A stretch of DNA of 64,000 bases from Chlorops oryzae (taxonomy: Eukaryota; Arthropoda; Insecta; Diptera; Chloropidae). Below, in pieces: positions 22,278 through 34,225 of the stretch. Position 1 is the first letter of the stretch; every line of letters starts with the position of its first letter. The stretch covers positions 17,408,985-17,472,984 of the forward strand of contig CM035807.1 of the NCBI GenBank assembly GCA_020466095.1, in the 5' to 3' direction. Below the pieces are notes generated by a model. The model was not told the origin of the DNA. It saw only the letters and a program-made list of their open reading frames with translations, and ran no database searches. A program made the translations under genes and the position numbers.

Positions 22278-25200
22278 TCAACACACTGCAACCAGAAAAG
22301 TATAGACGTTTCATCGAACTTTTGAAAATTTAATTTGCGCTTTTTTTCGGCATAAATTGGAACTAATTTCCAATGCAAATAAGACGACACATGATAAATA
22401 TCGGACGTGTCGGTGTATGGCACCTGCTGGGTGGGGTCTTAATTAAATTTTTCAGATAAAACTCGAATGTATGACAATGAGAAGTCGAAATTTGACATTT
22501 CTTGACTTAAGTTAAAAAGGAAAACGATAAATTTGGGATTCTTTCAATGTGTTTTTATTTTTTTGTTTTTGTTTGGTTCGATCGAATGACTCATTTCCAT
22601 TTCCAGTTCGCCGATACCTTTCTTCTTTTATTTACATCATAATAATTTGCACTGTCATATAGAAAGTTAAAATTTTATATATATATTTTTTAATTGTCGG
22701 ATAATTTCATGTTAATTGTTTAATATTCTGTTTTGATTTCGATTTTATGTGAAATCCGTCGTGAGGGTAAAATAAAATTCAAGTTCGAAAACAAATATGC
22801 GCATGTGCAATAAAGACATTTACACATTTTATTTATTTAATTACGGAGAAAACAATTACAAACACATTCTAAGTTAGGAAAAATAATAATAATTTAAATT
22901 TTTAGAGCTATAAATACTCCTTTTAGCTGTGGATAAATTTAAAGGAGATTTTAGAAGACCTTGTGAACTGCCAAAATAATGCCGTATTTACACTTCTGAC
23001 GATTTTGTCAAAATCTAATTCAAAATAACTGTCAGCAACAACAACAAACAAAGAAAAAGCCATACGGTTCTATGTAATCGAAAATTTGAATTTGCTGATT
23101 TAAAAAAAACGTCTTCCCTAAATGCAACCGTGAATTCGCTATACTTTTGCATTAGGAGCCACAGCAATCGATTCTTATTCGAAAAGTATTTGTTTTAAGA
23201 ATCGAATACTTAAGACTCGATTACTAATACTTTGCCCTTCACTAGCGGTCGCAGCAGTCTTTAGTGTATAACTTTTGCCAAGTATTACAGTATGGGAAAG
23301 CCTGTCAAAATGCTATATGGCTCCAAATGGTGTGGTGAAGTTGAGTAAAAATCAGCTGACTGTCAAAAATAAGTCGAAGAATTTGCGAGTTTTAAAAATG
23401 CCATAACATTATAGTATGACCCTTTTTAGATAACATTGAAATTGAAAACACTAAAGTAGATATGCTCCTTCATTTTAGAGTACATTTGAGCATCTGCGAC
23501 CCTCGCAAATTAGTATTCAATATTGCATTTAAATTGAATGATTTCGTTAGCGATGCACAAATACTCTAAGCGCAAAGCTTTTATCGATACTGAACCGGGT
23601 ACTCAAAAGAATTCTTAAAACAAAATAAAACCAAATCAAAAGCAATTGTAATTGTTTTAAGCAAGATAATTCAACATTAAAGGATTTCATATATATTTTT
23701 AAAATGCACGTTTCAAAATGAAGAAAATAAAGGGTGTTAGAGTAAAGCGAACCCGACCATAGAATACCCTACACAGATAAACAGCTACCTATATTTTTTT
23801 GATCGGAGGCTAAAACAAATCTCAAATTCCTCATTTCACAAAAATATATCGAATGATTGTGACTTTACACAATTCAGATGGTTTTTGAGGCAGACCCTAG
23901 TGCTGGAGGTACCGTTAAAAATCGTCCGATTAAGTCAATTTTTTAAGAGAATGTCTACGATTATAAAAGTAATATGTATGCTGTCTTTGGTACAAGCGCT
24001 ATCTGAATTTTGGGTGTAAAATTCAATTTTCGAATAACGCCTTTTGGCGCGCCCAATTTTTTGTTTATTTTGTTTATTTACTGAAAATAACGGTTAATTT
24101 GAATTTTTAGGTTTCCATAACTAAACATAAAATAAATTTTAATTTTCATAGCGAAGACTTTAAAAAAATCTAAGCTAGGACCTGTTTGCAGTGGATTGAA
24201 ATACATTCTTTTTAGGGAATGGAGTTATCATAAATAAAATTTTTTTTATAATATTATAGTTTATTTCTTAAAAAAATAAAGATAAAAGTTTATAAAAGTC
24301 TCATTTCTAAAAGCTTAACGTTAAATTTGTAGTCGGTAACTATTTTCACCATCGACTCGTTCCATTCAGCACCATATGTTCTCCATGGATGCCACGTTCA
24401 CGTCTAAATGAAACCAGACCAAAAACTCGGAAATTACTTTTTTGCAGTACGTGAATTTTTCTAATAATAAAAAGCAAAAATAAATAATAAAAGAAAATCT
24501 ACAGTTTAAAATGGTATAATCATTTAAAAAAAAAAACTATATAATATCTGATTTTCTCCGGTTATAAATGAAAAAAAATCCCTTAAAAAAACTAACTGCT
24601 CGTACGTGCCCAATTTCTAGAGACGACAACAATGCCCAAAGAGGCATTGTGGTGGATTGCCTGGTATGCCGTGTGGTTGTTGTTGCCTTTGGTGAATTGC
24701 CTATTAGCTCGTTTCTCATACTGTAATACTTGCCTTAGTCCATATAGTACTATAGATGGCACTTGGCAAAAAACGTGTGTGTTGAATTGAAGTAGGCCCC
24801 CTGTGCATGCATTCTTATGGAAAAATCAAAAACGTAGCACGCCCCCTGAAAATTCCGGTTCCGGTCTAACAAATATTTTATAATCTTGTAACATGAACTA
24901 AAATATCTGTTAAAAATCAGTTATATATAAGTGTTAATCAATGGTTTTTCATAAGAACTAATTTTATTTTTCAGCAAAATATGTCATTTTTATAAAATCA
25001 AAAATAATTAGATAAAATTTTGCTCATATTATTGAGGAACGCTAAAGCAGAGTACTCATGCGTCGAATATGACCGATTCTCAAAAAGTTTGAATTCCACC
25101 ACTTCTGTGGTTGATATGAAATATTCAGTGATATCATAACTAAAATTGCTCGATACATAACTAGTGGCTCAAGTACTTATTACATATCATGATAAATAGA

Positions 25201-25505
25201 ATGCATAAACTATATATTTTTGGATCTCTTCTGAATGAAAAGGGTTCAAAATTGCATAAATCTAAAATACATAAAAAAACTAAAAACAGTTTTACATTAA
25301 AAATAAAAATCAAAACATTTCACACGCAAGTATGTTTAGTTACAAAATTAAGTAAGTAACTTCAAAAAATTATAGCATCACTAGTTCACCACGGAATTCG
25401 GTTGTTGTTGTAAGTGTCCCCTATATTACTATATGATTGTATGGTTCGAGGAGTTGTTTGTGAAAGTTCGCATAAAGTGTTATCAAAATCAATACACTTT
25501 ATAAA
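22278..25505. other. Intergenic, AT-rich; upstream region of TfIIA-S
   Basis: No exon is supported. A fragment with GACCCTAGTGCTGGAGGTACC near 23895 matches the sequence GGTACCTCCAGTACTAGAGTC found in the mini-me-like copies, so part of 23730-23960 is probably a diverged relic of that repeat. Confidence 0.5.
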
Positions 25506-26182
25506 ATGTCTTATCAGCTGTATAGGAACACGACCCTCGGGAATACGTTGCAGGAAAGTCTCGATGAGCTAATTCAGGTGAGTTATTTTTATTTTTTACT
25601 TTCATTTTTAAAAGAAGGCAAGTTTGCTTGCTCGACGATTCGCACCCGAGGCTACATTGCGTTTGTGCGTACGTGTGACATCGACCCGTCTGTATGTAAT
25701 TGTCCTGTAGCGGGAAAATTTCTAAAGTGGGCGAGGCAAAAGGCAATCGATAAAGTAATTGTGGTCGTGGTTTTGGTCTTCATTAATGTGGTATTTTTTT
25801 TTTTAATTAATCCTGACTGATGATCCTGTTTTCTTAATTGCAGTATGGACAAATAACGCCAGCGTTGGCTTTGAAGGTTCTACTCATTTTCGACAAATGT
25901 ATCAATACGGCGTTAAATCAGCGAGTTAAGGCGCGCGTTACATTCAAAGCAAACAAATTGAACACTTACCGTTTTTGTGATAATGTCTGGACGCTCATGC
26001 TGAACGATGTCGAGTTCCGGGAAGTAAGTAAAACTAACAGTAATCGAAAGTGGCGTTTTAAAATGTCTCTCTTGTCTGATTAATTATTAAAATGTCTTCA
26101 CAAATAGGTACACGAGTTCGTGAAAGTAGATAAAGTGAAGATTGTGGCATGCGATGGCAAGAGCGGTGAGTTTAATGTCTAG
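25506..26182 (+). CDS. TfIIA-S: Transcription initiation factor IIA small (gamma) subunit
   Basis: The exons are 25506-25577, 25844-26023 and 26108-26182, all phase 0, giving 108 aa. The product is the TFIIA gamma subunit. It pairs with the alpha/beta subunit, binds TBP on TATA DNA and helps assemble the RNA polymerase II preinitiation complex in the nucleus. The protein starts [20 protein letters not shown] and includes the helical N-terminal domain ([20 protein letters not shown]) and the beta-barrel part (ARVTFK...[20 protein letters not shown]). It ends [12 protein letters not shown], close to Drosophila TfIIA-S in sequence and length. Splice sites are strong: CAG|GTGAGT, TTGCAG|TA, GAA|GTAAGT and AATAG|GT. 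Introns are 266 and 84 bp; the first contains a short stretch resembling the mini-me-like repeat. An AATAAA at 26508-26513 is a possible polyadenylation signal. No frameshift or stop interrupts it. Confidence 0.97.
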
Positions 26183-27295
26183 GATACAACGGCCCAAAAT
26201 GGGACTCCTCTTAAAATAGACTTGACATGCGTTGCTGCAATGGACCAGAGTATAAATTAGTACTTCGACTAAATATTTATGCATAGATTTAAGTAAAAAA
26301 GTTTCAAAAATATTTGATACAGAAAATAGCTGGTGTGCTTGCTTTATAACTGGCAGCATGCCAGATGTTTATATGGGGTAATCGGGTTTAACTATATATA
26401 AGTTTAAAAGTGAATTAAACGCTCAAAAACCTATGTGGGCTTTTATTTGCTTTGATGTTTTTCATAAAGAGTTAAATACCGAAACTCCGTTCGACATTCC
26501 TCATCACAATAAAATTGCCCCAATATAAGACATTGCTAACAGATCTCCAATTGATGAAATTCATCAACTACTATAGCTCAATCGGAAGCCTTTAAAAAAA
26601 AAATATTGAAGCCAGATATGGCGATGATATAAAACGAGCCCTTTTGGTAATGCAAATGGCATCGCTAGGCGCTACCGGGTTAAGGAATAATTCCCTTAAA
26701 TCAAATAATTATTTTTGTGAAATATATTTTTATACAAGAAAAGTCTTAAGAAAATGTAATAATGCTGTAATAATTAATGTAAAATGGCATCTTACAATTG
26801 AATATTCGTTTGTAGGAATTCGAAATTGCAGTTTAAATGCAACTCCGCCATCATTTGAAAACAGCCTGAAAAAGCAGAGGTGCAAGACTAGGAAGCGTTT
26901 TTCCTCGAAACAATTTCAACTCAACCAGTTGCCACATATAAGATTAGACAAGCATAATTTCCCTATATAGAAATGTTATTGGTTCAGTATAATTAAGATA
27001 TTTAAAAGAGATTTTCCGTGGGTTCTTCAAGCAAATTTGAAAAAGAGGGATTTTCTGAGAACTACTGAGGGAAAAATTGTCCAAAACTACTGGCTGCGCT
27101 GGTCGATGTATGTATGTTTGTGGGATGGTGGTGTAGAGATGTAAGCGGGGTAGGCAAACATGCAAGGGTATCTCTACCACGCCCTCCTTCTTACTCGACA
27201 CGCGAGTGAAGAAAAGCGTGTTAAAAAACGCTCGTGTATAGCACCACAAACTCAAAGAATATTGTATAGCAGTCCATTTCCGTTTTTGAGAAAAT
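26183..27295. other. 3' flank of TfIIA-S, no further gene seen
   Basis: AT-rich sequence. The open frame at 26644-26970 (108 codons) has no domain or splice context. A minus-strand frame at 26944-27255 overlaps a GC-richer patch without recognisable content. Confidence 0.5.
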
Positions 27296-27597
27296 CAGAC
27301 GGATTCTAAATTCGTACTCCCCGGGAATTTATTCTCATCTCCCTTTTCTCCAACTATAAATCAACTTCGAAAGGGAGAAAAGATTCCCTGCGGATTTGAA
27401 AAATATAATATTTTAAATATTCTCCTTTTCCGAGACCTTTGGGGTAGTGCATATGAAGGAACCAAGTATATTGAACATTTTTAAGCAAATGTCGCCACAT
27501 TTTTTCTATTATTGACGCTTAGAATACCTCCTTTTTCCTAGGAGAAAAATTTCAAGGGAGAAAAACTCCCGGGGAATATTCATTTAGAATAGGGCTG
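27296..27597. mobile_element. Foldback MITE (CAGCCC...TTCCCCGGGA family)
   Basis: The left end CAGACGGATTCTAAATTCGT and the inverted right end CAGCCCTATTCTAAATGAAT agree at most positions, followed on both sides by CCCCGGGA and GGAGAAAA motifs. It shares end motifs with the foldback at 31083-31314 and the partial copy near 32975-33105. No clear TSD. Confidence 0.65.
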
Positions 27598-27725
27598 AAG
27601 TTGTTTGACGCATACTTTTTTATCTTTCATACAGAGTTGCATTGATCGAAAAATGTAGTACATTTGTATTTTAGTAGTAAAGTTGCACGGATGATGAAAA
27701 AGTAGTAAAATAATACAGTTTTGAT

Positions 27726-28293
27726 CAGTGCTCCAACCCTACCACAATTGCGGTAGATCTACCACTTTTTTGATAAAATGCGTACCTCTACCACAACTAC
27801 CACACAAGCTGTCAAATCTACCACATTTTAAAAAAAGGCACTAAATGTAGTAATCAAAGCTAACGATAGTGGCGAATTCGAAAAGGAAATTCATTTGAAA
27901 GACTTACATATTTAATTTAATATGTAATACGGTAAGAAACCAAAAAAAAAAAAAAAACACGCCAACAAGCGCCATTAACATTCCAGGCGAGAAATCCCTG
28001 CCAATACTGGCAACTCTGTGATGCTACATCACTTCAAATTTGTAGGGATGCACATCGCCAAAAACCACCAATGTTAAACGTATCGATCTTTTATGGGTTT
28101 CAATACCGATGTGTATTTTTGCATCCGTACAAAGGCACTTGCATTTAAATAAAATTTTAATACCCGAACCGTTATGTTTTATATGTGTATCTATAGATAT
28201 TTAAGGATAAAAAATCTACCACATATGGGTGAAATCTACCACACTTTTTCTCCTCAATCTACCACAAAGATCTTTCTGAGGGCGGGAGCACTG
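27726..28293. mobile_element. hAT-type MITE, 8-bp TSD GTTTTGAT
   Basis: The ends CAGTGCTCCAACCC and inverted CAGTGCTCCCGCCC match at 12 of 14. The perfect duplication GTTTTGAT is at 27718-27725 and 28294-28301. Both subterminal regions are dense in CTACCAC, which may be transposase-binding repeats. It resembles the element at 4918-5433 (both have a CAATTGCNGTAGATCTAC motif near the left end). It contains an inner fragment starting TAGGGATG at about 28042. Confidence 0.85.
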
Positions 28294-28310
28294 GTTTTGA
28301 TACTTCCGAC

Positions 28311-28893
28311 CAGCGCTGCCACTGACAAACTTTTTTTCCTACCAAATATTTTTCGAAATCCTACCAAAATCGATTGCAACCTACCAAAAACTACAAAAAA
28401 GAGTTTTATTGCTTAAAATTTGTGGGTATATTTACAATAACAATAACTTTATATATTATGTTTACTCTAAAAATCCAAAATTGATTCAAAATATTGTCTA
28501 AAACTACCCATTTGAATTTCATTTGGCACATTTAAGCAACAAAAGTGATTATATTCTTAACTTGTCGCTAAGTCGCGCATGCTTTAATGAACGTAAGCTC
28601 CTATTGTATTAGCTTTGATTTTCTATTTTCTTTTGTGCTCTATACACTTCTGTGGAAAAAAGCAACATGAGAGACAGATATAGATGGATATGAAACGTGC
28701 TCATCCACATCGTTCAAGGTAGGGTTGACAAAATTCGATGTGTATTTTTCGATAACGGATATATTTACAAATGTTTTTTGTCAAAATGAAAAAATTTCCT
28801 CAATCCTACCAAAATCCGATTCAACCTACCAACCTACCAAAGAAAAATATACCTACCTGATTTGGTAGGAAAAGCCCAAAACTGGCAACGCTG
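28311..28893. mobile_element. hAT-type MITE, 8-bp TSD CTTCCGAC
   Basis: The ends CAGCGCTGCCA and inverted CAGCGTTGCCA match at 10 of 11. The perfect duplication CTTCCGAC is at 28303-28310 and 28894-28901. Subterminal CCTACCAAA repeats occur at both ends, parallel to the CTACCAC repeats of its neighbour, so the two are related families. It begins only 17 bases after the end of the previous element. Confidence 0.86.
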
Positions 28894-29579
28894 CTTCCGA
28901 CAGCACTGGTCGCTTGTAGTATTGTTTGGCTTGTGGTGTCGTATGGTCGTATGCTCAGTAATAAAACGAAATAATAAGAGAAAAGTGTTTATATCAAAGA
29001 AAATATGCTAACAAAAGTTCAATGAATATGTTGGCTTTGTAAATGAAGTACTTAAGTCGAAGAAATCGTGAGAGTAAAGTAAATCAAATCAAAGAATGAT
29101 GGAGGAACAAAAGATTGCGATACAAACAATTATGCTTTTCTTGAACTCTTCAAACTCGTTAAGTCGTGACGTCAACTAAGCGCGCCTTTAGCGAGATTAT
29201 CAAATAATATTTCATTTGAAGGCGATTGTTCAGTGAAAATCATTGAATTTTCGCCGTAAATTATATTTGTGAGAATACTTGAAGTTAAAATCATTTAACT
29301 TAATTCAATAAATCAATCAAAATGATGAGAGAATCTTAGTGACGTCACAGGATGCAGTGTTTTTGTCGTAATCTCCTTTTCCCATCGTTCTTGAAAATGG
29401 TTTGTTGTGAAAAAAAAAAAAGAATTTCTGATTCTTAATGCAATTATGATAAATGAAAAGAGTTCTTGTGACGAAAACTGATGCTTACGAAGATGAAAAT
29501 TCACATTTCTCTTTCTTATGGTTATTTCTCTTTTAGTTTTAGAATAATTGTGCAATAATTAAAGTGCAAGTTTGTTAAG

Positions 29580-29704
29580 TAAAATTCCGCCAAAATTGAT
29601 TTCCGTCGCATTAAAATCTTCTCAAAACTGGATTATATTAAATCCGAAGAAATTGGATCTCTGCAGGAAAACCAATCCGGAGTGACCAACAAGATGGTTA
29701 AACG
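29580..29704 (+). other. Candidate 5' exon with a start codon (ATGGTTAAACG|GTAAGA)
   Basis: An ATG at 29694 in the context ACAAGATGG is followed after 11 coding bases (M V K R) by a good donor, CG|GTAAGA. The preceding sequence could be a 5' UTR, or an exon starting after the TCTCTGCAG at about 29667. Nothing downstream confirms it. Confidence 0.22.
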
Positions 29705-29899
29705 GTAAGAGAAAATAATCATGAATATAATTCAGATTTCAGGAGATATTGGGGATATAAATTTAACTTTAAGTCACTAGATTTATACAGCATCCACTGA
29801 TTATTTTGTTAAAGTAATGCAGTATTCCCCATTTAAAGGCCTTGTTCGCTTAAAGGCATCGACACCTAAGCCAATTTGCAGGAATTATTTCATCCTGGG

Positions 29900-30045
29900 T
29901 ATACACTGTACTTCTCTCTTAAGCGGAGAACTACGGGACCGCTTAATAGAGGTGTCCGCTTAAGATGAAACTATTTGAGAAGCTGGAACACTAGAGCATT
30001 CTCGAAAAGTGTCCGCTGAAGAGGAGTGTCCGTAAAAAGATAGGA
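29900..30045. mobile_element. Fragment of a CTCTCTTAAGCGGA repeat family
   Basis: The sequence CTCTCTTAAGCGGAGAACTACGGGACCG...AACACTAGAGC is closely matched at 63549-63690. It resembles the ends of TA-targeting (Tc1/mariner or pogo-like) MITEs that begin CAGTG. Only one end is clear. Confidence 0.5.
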
Positions 30046-30095
30046 CGTGAACAAATTTCCATTGCCTTCGTTCGAAAAATCAAAAAATAGGCATA

Positions 30096-30228
30096 CAGTC
30101 AAACTTCTATAACTCGAATCATCATTATCCAAAGAATATATTCTACTTTTAGAAACTTTGAGTTGAAAAAACGTTTCGAAAACTCCCTGTTAGCACCCCA
30201 TTAAGTTCGCATTATTCAAGTTTGACTG
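30096..30228. mobile_element. TA-flanked MITE (CAGTCAAACTT ends)
   Basis: The left end CAGTCAAACTT and inverted right end CAGTCAAACTT are identical over 11 bases, with TA on both sides (30094-30095, 30229-30230). It is 133 bp long and compatible with a Tc1/mariner-type non-autonomous element. Confidence 0.75.
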
Positions 30229-31063
30229 TATTTGATTCTCGCTGAAGGATTTACGGTTCAATAATGCGAAGAAGTTCGAGTTATTGTAGTTCAGTTAAGT
30301 AATTCAAACAGAATGATAAAACATTGGTAATTTCACTATTCTCCAATTATTAATTTATTATTCTTTATTAAAAAAGTGACTCTTATCTAGACTCTATAGA
30401 CTCTTATCTCGAATGAAATTGTTCAAAATTCTATTTAAAAGAAATTCTGCGCACCAATATTTTATTTCGATTTTCTTCTTAAAAAGAAAAAGTTATAAAA
30501 AGAACTTTCTATGGACTCCAAACAGTCTATTGAACTTTAAAGATAACAAAATGATCGATAAACAAAATTTAATTGCATTTTGTTCGGTAATTAAATTTCG
30601 TCACTTTGATACGTCGTTTTTTGCTGATTTTCCCCTTTTCCTTTTGTGGAACTTTTGTCTTGACAAATTCGTAATTGAATGAAAAAGGAAATTACGTTCT
30701 TAAAAAATTTTGTCACTGGAATCATTTCGTCGCATGCGTTCAAGATTTATATGCACTTTTATTTTGAAATAGCATCGAAATAAGATGCCCATTAGGAAAT
30801 AGGTTAAATGATGTTGGGAGTTGGTGTTAGTGTTCCAAGATTTCGTCAATGAAAAGGAGATAGTGGTTGTGATTGGCAGTTAGGTGTTAATAAAGGGACC
30901 CGAAATACCGGTTATTTAAAAATTTTTTTATGGTAACTGGCACTTCCAGATTTATATATTTTGGGGCTAAAATACAGAGTTTTTATTTTTAATTTATTTG
31001 TTTGACTCCGAAAATAAAACTAAAATATAATTTATGAAATTTTGATTCCAAAATACCGAATAA

Positions 31064-31460
31064 GGGGCCGTCCATTAATTAACAGCCCGATTGTGAATAT
31101 TCCCGGAGAACGAATTCCCGGGGAATTTACTTTTCTCGAGACTAAAATTCTTATTTTTTAAATAGATAGTGTAAGGAAAATTATGGGTCGTGGTCAAATA
31201 CTCATTCCCCATAAAATTTCTTTCCCCAAATATTAAAAAAAAAGAAGAACTTTACTCTCGAGAACAGTGAATTACCCCAGAATTCCTTCCCCAGGGATAT
31301 TCAGAATCGGGCTGTACGCAAGAATAACGGGGGCAGGGAGTTCAAAAAATCATATGCTTGCTTAAATCTGGGTCTGATTTATGCTTAAATATTCTTCCGT
31401 GTGAGGAGGGGGTCAAAAATGTGATAACCTCCCTTGCAGAAGTAATTAATGGACAGCCCC
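31064..31460. mobile_element. Harbinger-type MITE, TSD TAA, with nested foldback
   Basis: The left end GGGGCCGTCCATTAATTAA and inverted right end GGGGCTGTCCATTAATTAC match at 17 of 19. The 3-bp duplication TAA at 31061-31063 and 31461-31463 and GGGG ends fit PIF/Harbinger. The foldback at 31083-31314 is inserted right behind the left terminal repeat. Confidence 0.75.
31083..31314. mobile_element. Foldback MITE nested in the Harbinger-type MITE
   Basis: CAGCCCGATTGTGAATATTC at the left mirrors GAATATCCCTGG...GAATCGGGCTG at the right (inverted ends CAGCCCGATTCTGAATAT, one mismatch in 18). Pairing continues inward through CCCGGGGAA and CTCGAGA. It is the same family as 27296-27597. Confidence 0.75.
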
Positions 31461-31463
31461 TAA

Positions 31464-33457
31464 GTCTGTTGTTTATTTTTTCGAAGTGAATATAAAAAGT
31501 TATTTTCCATTTTGGTTGGGTCTCTGATTTCTAATCATCATTGTTTTAACATTTTCCAGAATTTTTTTCCCTTAATATTTCTTTTTTTAATGTTCGTCAC
31601 CACAAATGAATTTTCCGAGTGGGTCGCTTGAACTCATACATAACGCGAAAATATTTTGCGTTTGTGCATCAGCGTCACCAGTACCCGCCATGGCAATAAT
31701 TTTTCCCGATTTTTCTCATTTCCATTTCTATTTTTGGCGTGCTGTTGCCTCTGCCGTTCTTCGTTTTGTTGTTGTCTCGTCGCGACTCGTCCCACCGCAT
31801 CTCATCATGAATTCTTCCCAATTCCATTGCCTTCCGATGTGCTTCATTTGTCTACATTTCCCTTCCAAGCCAAATAAATGCATTTAGATGGAGTATACTA
31901 ATAAGAAGCATTGAATGTGGGCACACTGTTCACCCAAACTGCTGCTCCGCACGAAAAACGCATGCGCCTCTTTTTGCTCGGCATGAGGAGGATGCTCCAT
32001 GATACGATACATTTCTTTGGGGGCTGTCAGACCCCGACACATACATATATTCGTCAGTCGCCAGTGGAAATGCAATGCAACATGAAACCGAAGAGATTTT
32101 GTTTTCCTTCGCTTTTATTACTTTACTTTTACTTCCATGTTTTTTCTCTTTTGATGCGTTATAATTATTCAGACTCCACTTTATTTTGTTTATGCTAACA
32201 AAAATTTTTTCTTTTATTGTTTTGTTTACCTCAGTTTTTGTTTTGATTTGATCTGCATTTTTTTGCGTTTGCCTTTGGCCAGCATTCCTCTATATTCTTC
32301 TCCCTCTCTCTCTTGCTTTGTTTCGTACTTTTGGGCACCTTAAAAGTCCCTTGTCTAGTTAATTTTAGCCCGTAACTGGTGCCTCTTTTTTCCACTATTC
32401 GCAATTGCATTTGTTATGCATTTATTTTGGTTCAATGTTTTGTTTTCTTCTTTTTGTTTTTCTCTGAAAATTTCTTCTTTTCTTTTTCCAATATTTTCTT
32501 TGAATTTTCCGGTTTTTTCTTTTCTTTTTTTCCTTTTACATTTTCCCTTTATTCATTGAACTTTGCTTACCTTATCGCGCACATCTTTTATTGTGGAACA
32601 GGTTTTCATACAGCAGGGAGTTGGGTTCTTTATTCTTCTTTGTTGTTTTTCTTTTTCCCTTTGTTTTTCGTTTACTTGAGTTCTTTCTCCTTTGGATTGT
32701 TGTGTTGAATTAATAATACTAATTTCTTGGAATTTATTTAAGTAGTGTGTGCTGTCCTTTTGACGGTCTGGTTGAAGCAGTTTTCTCGTGTTACTTTCCT
32801 TTCATTAATGCCTTTCTCGAATCTGTGCAGCGCTGTGCTAACTGAGACCAAGGACTGAATGATGGCTGAGAATTTATGGTAACAGTAATGACGGGGCATT
32901 ACAATAATTGGATTCTTCTTCGAAGACAAAAGTTATCGGAGAATACGCTAAGGACTAGTTGAAAAAAAAAAACATTTTCTCCCCGATTCCGAATATAACT
33001 TTTCTCGAGACTTAAACTTCCGTTGTTTAAATATATAGAGTAAGGAAAATTAAGGGTATGGGTCCAATACCCATTCTCCCATCAAATTCCCCATGTCCAG
33101 TGAACGTCTTAAACTATTCTCTAAAATACCTTACATTTGATTTCAAAATCTTCTATTAAAAACAAAATCTTGATCCCGTAAAATTTCTCTTAAAGACTTT
33201 TCCATTAAAACCAAAAACTGATTTTGGGAGAGATTACCCTAAACTGGTAAGAGTGCACCAACGAAAAGCCGAAGCTTCAAAAAGAAGAACATCTTGGTTG
33301 TTCGAACACATGGATTGAGGCTTATACAACAGATAACGCTGTGTAACTGCTTTTCGCGAGAAGACCGCTTAAAAATCATTAGGAGAATTAGAAAAGCATA
33401 CGGCTCTAGTGAACTTATTTCAAAATATTGAGCTTTTTAACAAAATACCATTTTTTT
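31464..33457. other. Long T-rich non-coding stretch
   Basis: From about 31580 to 32710 the plus strand is strongly pyrimidine-rich and resembles fly untranslated or intronic DNA. Frames such as 32379-32708 (Phe/Ser-rich) are compositional. At about 32975-33105 lies a partial copy of the CAGCCC foldback family (CCCGATTCCGAATATAACTT...GGAAAATTAAGGGT). Confidence 0.5.
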
Positions 33458-33843
33458 ACGCAACGGGCCATGTGAGGCCTAAGTGTGTCACCCTTAAAGA
33501 CATCCAAACTAACCTAACCTTCCCTAACCTAATTTCCCCTAACCTAATTTCCCCTAACCTAACCTCCCCTAACCTAACCTCCTAACCTAACCTAACCTAA
33601 CCCCTAACTAACCTAACCTAACCTAACCTAACCTCCCCTAACCTAACTCCTAACCTAACCTAACCTAACCTAACCTAACCTAACCTAACCTAACCCCCTA
33701 ACCTAACCCCCCTAACCTAACCTCCCCTAACCTAACCTCCCCTAACTTAACCCAACCTCCTTTAACCTAATCTTACCTAACCTTACCTAACCTAACCTCA
33801 CCTAACTTCACCTAACCTTACTTAACTCCGTACTGAGGGTATA
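33458..33843 (+). mobile_element. 5'-truncated SINE with an expanded (CCTAA)n tail
   Basis: The insert begins with CAACGGGCCATGTGAGGCCT and AAGTGTGTCACCCTTAA, the 3' half of the SINE at 17853-18075 in the opposite orientation. About 320 bp of AACCT-type repeats follow (33505-33826), interrupted by CCCC and TTCC variants. It ends ACTTAACTCCGTACTGAGGGTATA, the same terminal sequence as the other copy. The tRNA-like head is absent. Confidence 0.82.
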
Positions 33844-33994
33844 TCAAAAACTTCTCCTTTTTGATTGAGACTCCAATCTCAAACCTTCTTAAATCCTATC
33901 TACAAATTGGTAATATAAAGAGACTCTCGCCTATAACCATAGTCGACTGTATCTCGAAAAATTCCTTTAGCCATCAAACTTAAATTCCTTTAAG

Positions 33995-34225
33995 CTACGA
34001 TGGTATGGAAACGTCCTGAGAGCAGATGATAACAGCTTGGCGAAAAAGGGCTACACACTAGAAATACAAGGCTACAGTCAACGAGAGCGTCCGAAATAGT
34101 GTTAGATGGACACACTTAAATGGGACCTCGAGGCTGTAGGACTTACTGGGGAGGATGCAGAAGATAGGACAATATTGAGGAATTAGTCGCGTTTTGCAGA
34201 CCCCGTGATGGGCCGGGACTTTTAA
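33995..34225 (+). pseudogene. LINE reverse-transcriptase ORF, C-terminal relic
   Basis: In one plus-strand frame the sequence reads RWYGNVLRADDNSLAKKGYT, then MDTLKWDLEAVGLTGEDAED, then DPVMGRD, broken by several stop codons. This is the characteristic C-terminal end of non-LTR retrotransposon ORF2 proteins (RWYGHVLR...RPKKRWMDxxKEDLxAVGL...DR pattern). It is a dead fragment; the family within the LINEs is not resolved. Confidence 0.75.

Noticed and set aside
33505..33826. Interstitial telomere or chromosome end (CCTAA)n
   Set aside because: Bounded by SINE body and SINE 3' end sequence, with ordinary DNA on both sides; Diptera lack TTAGG telomeres.
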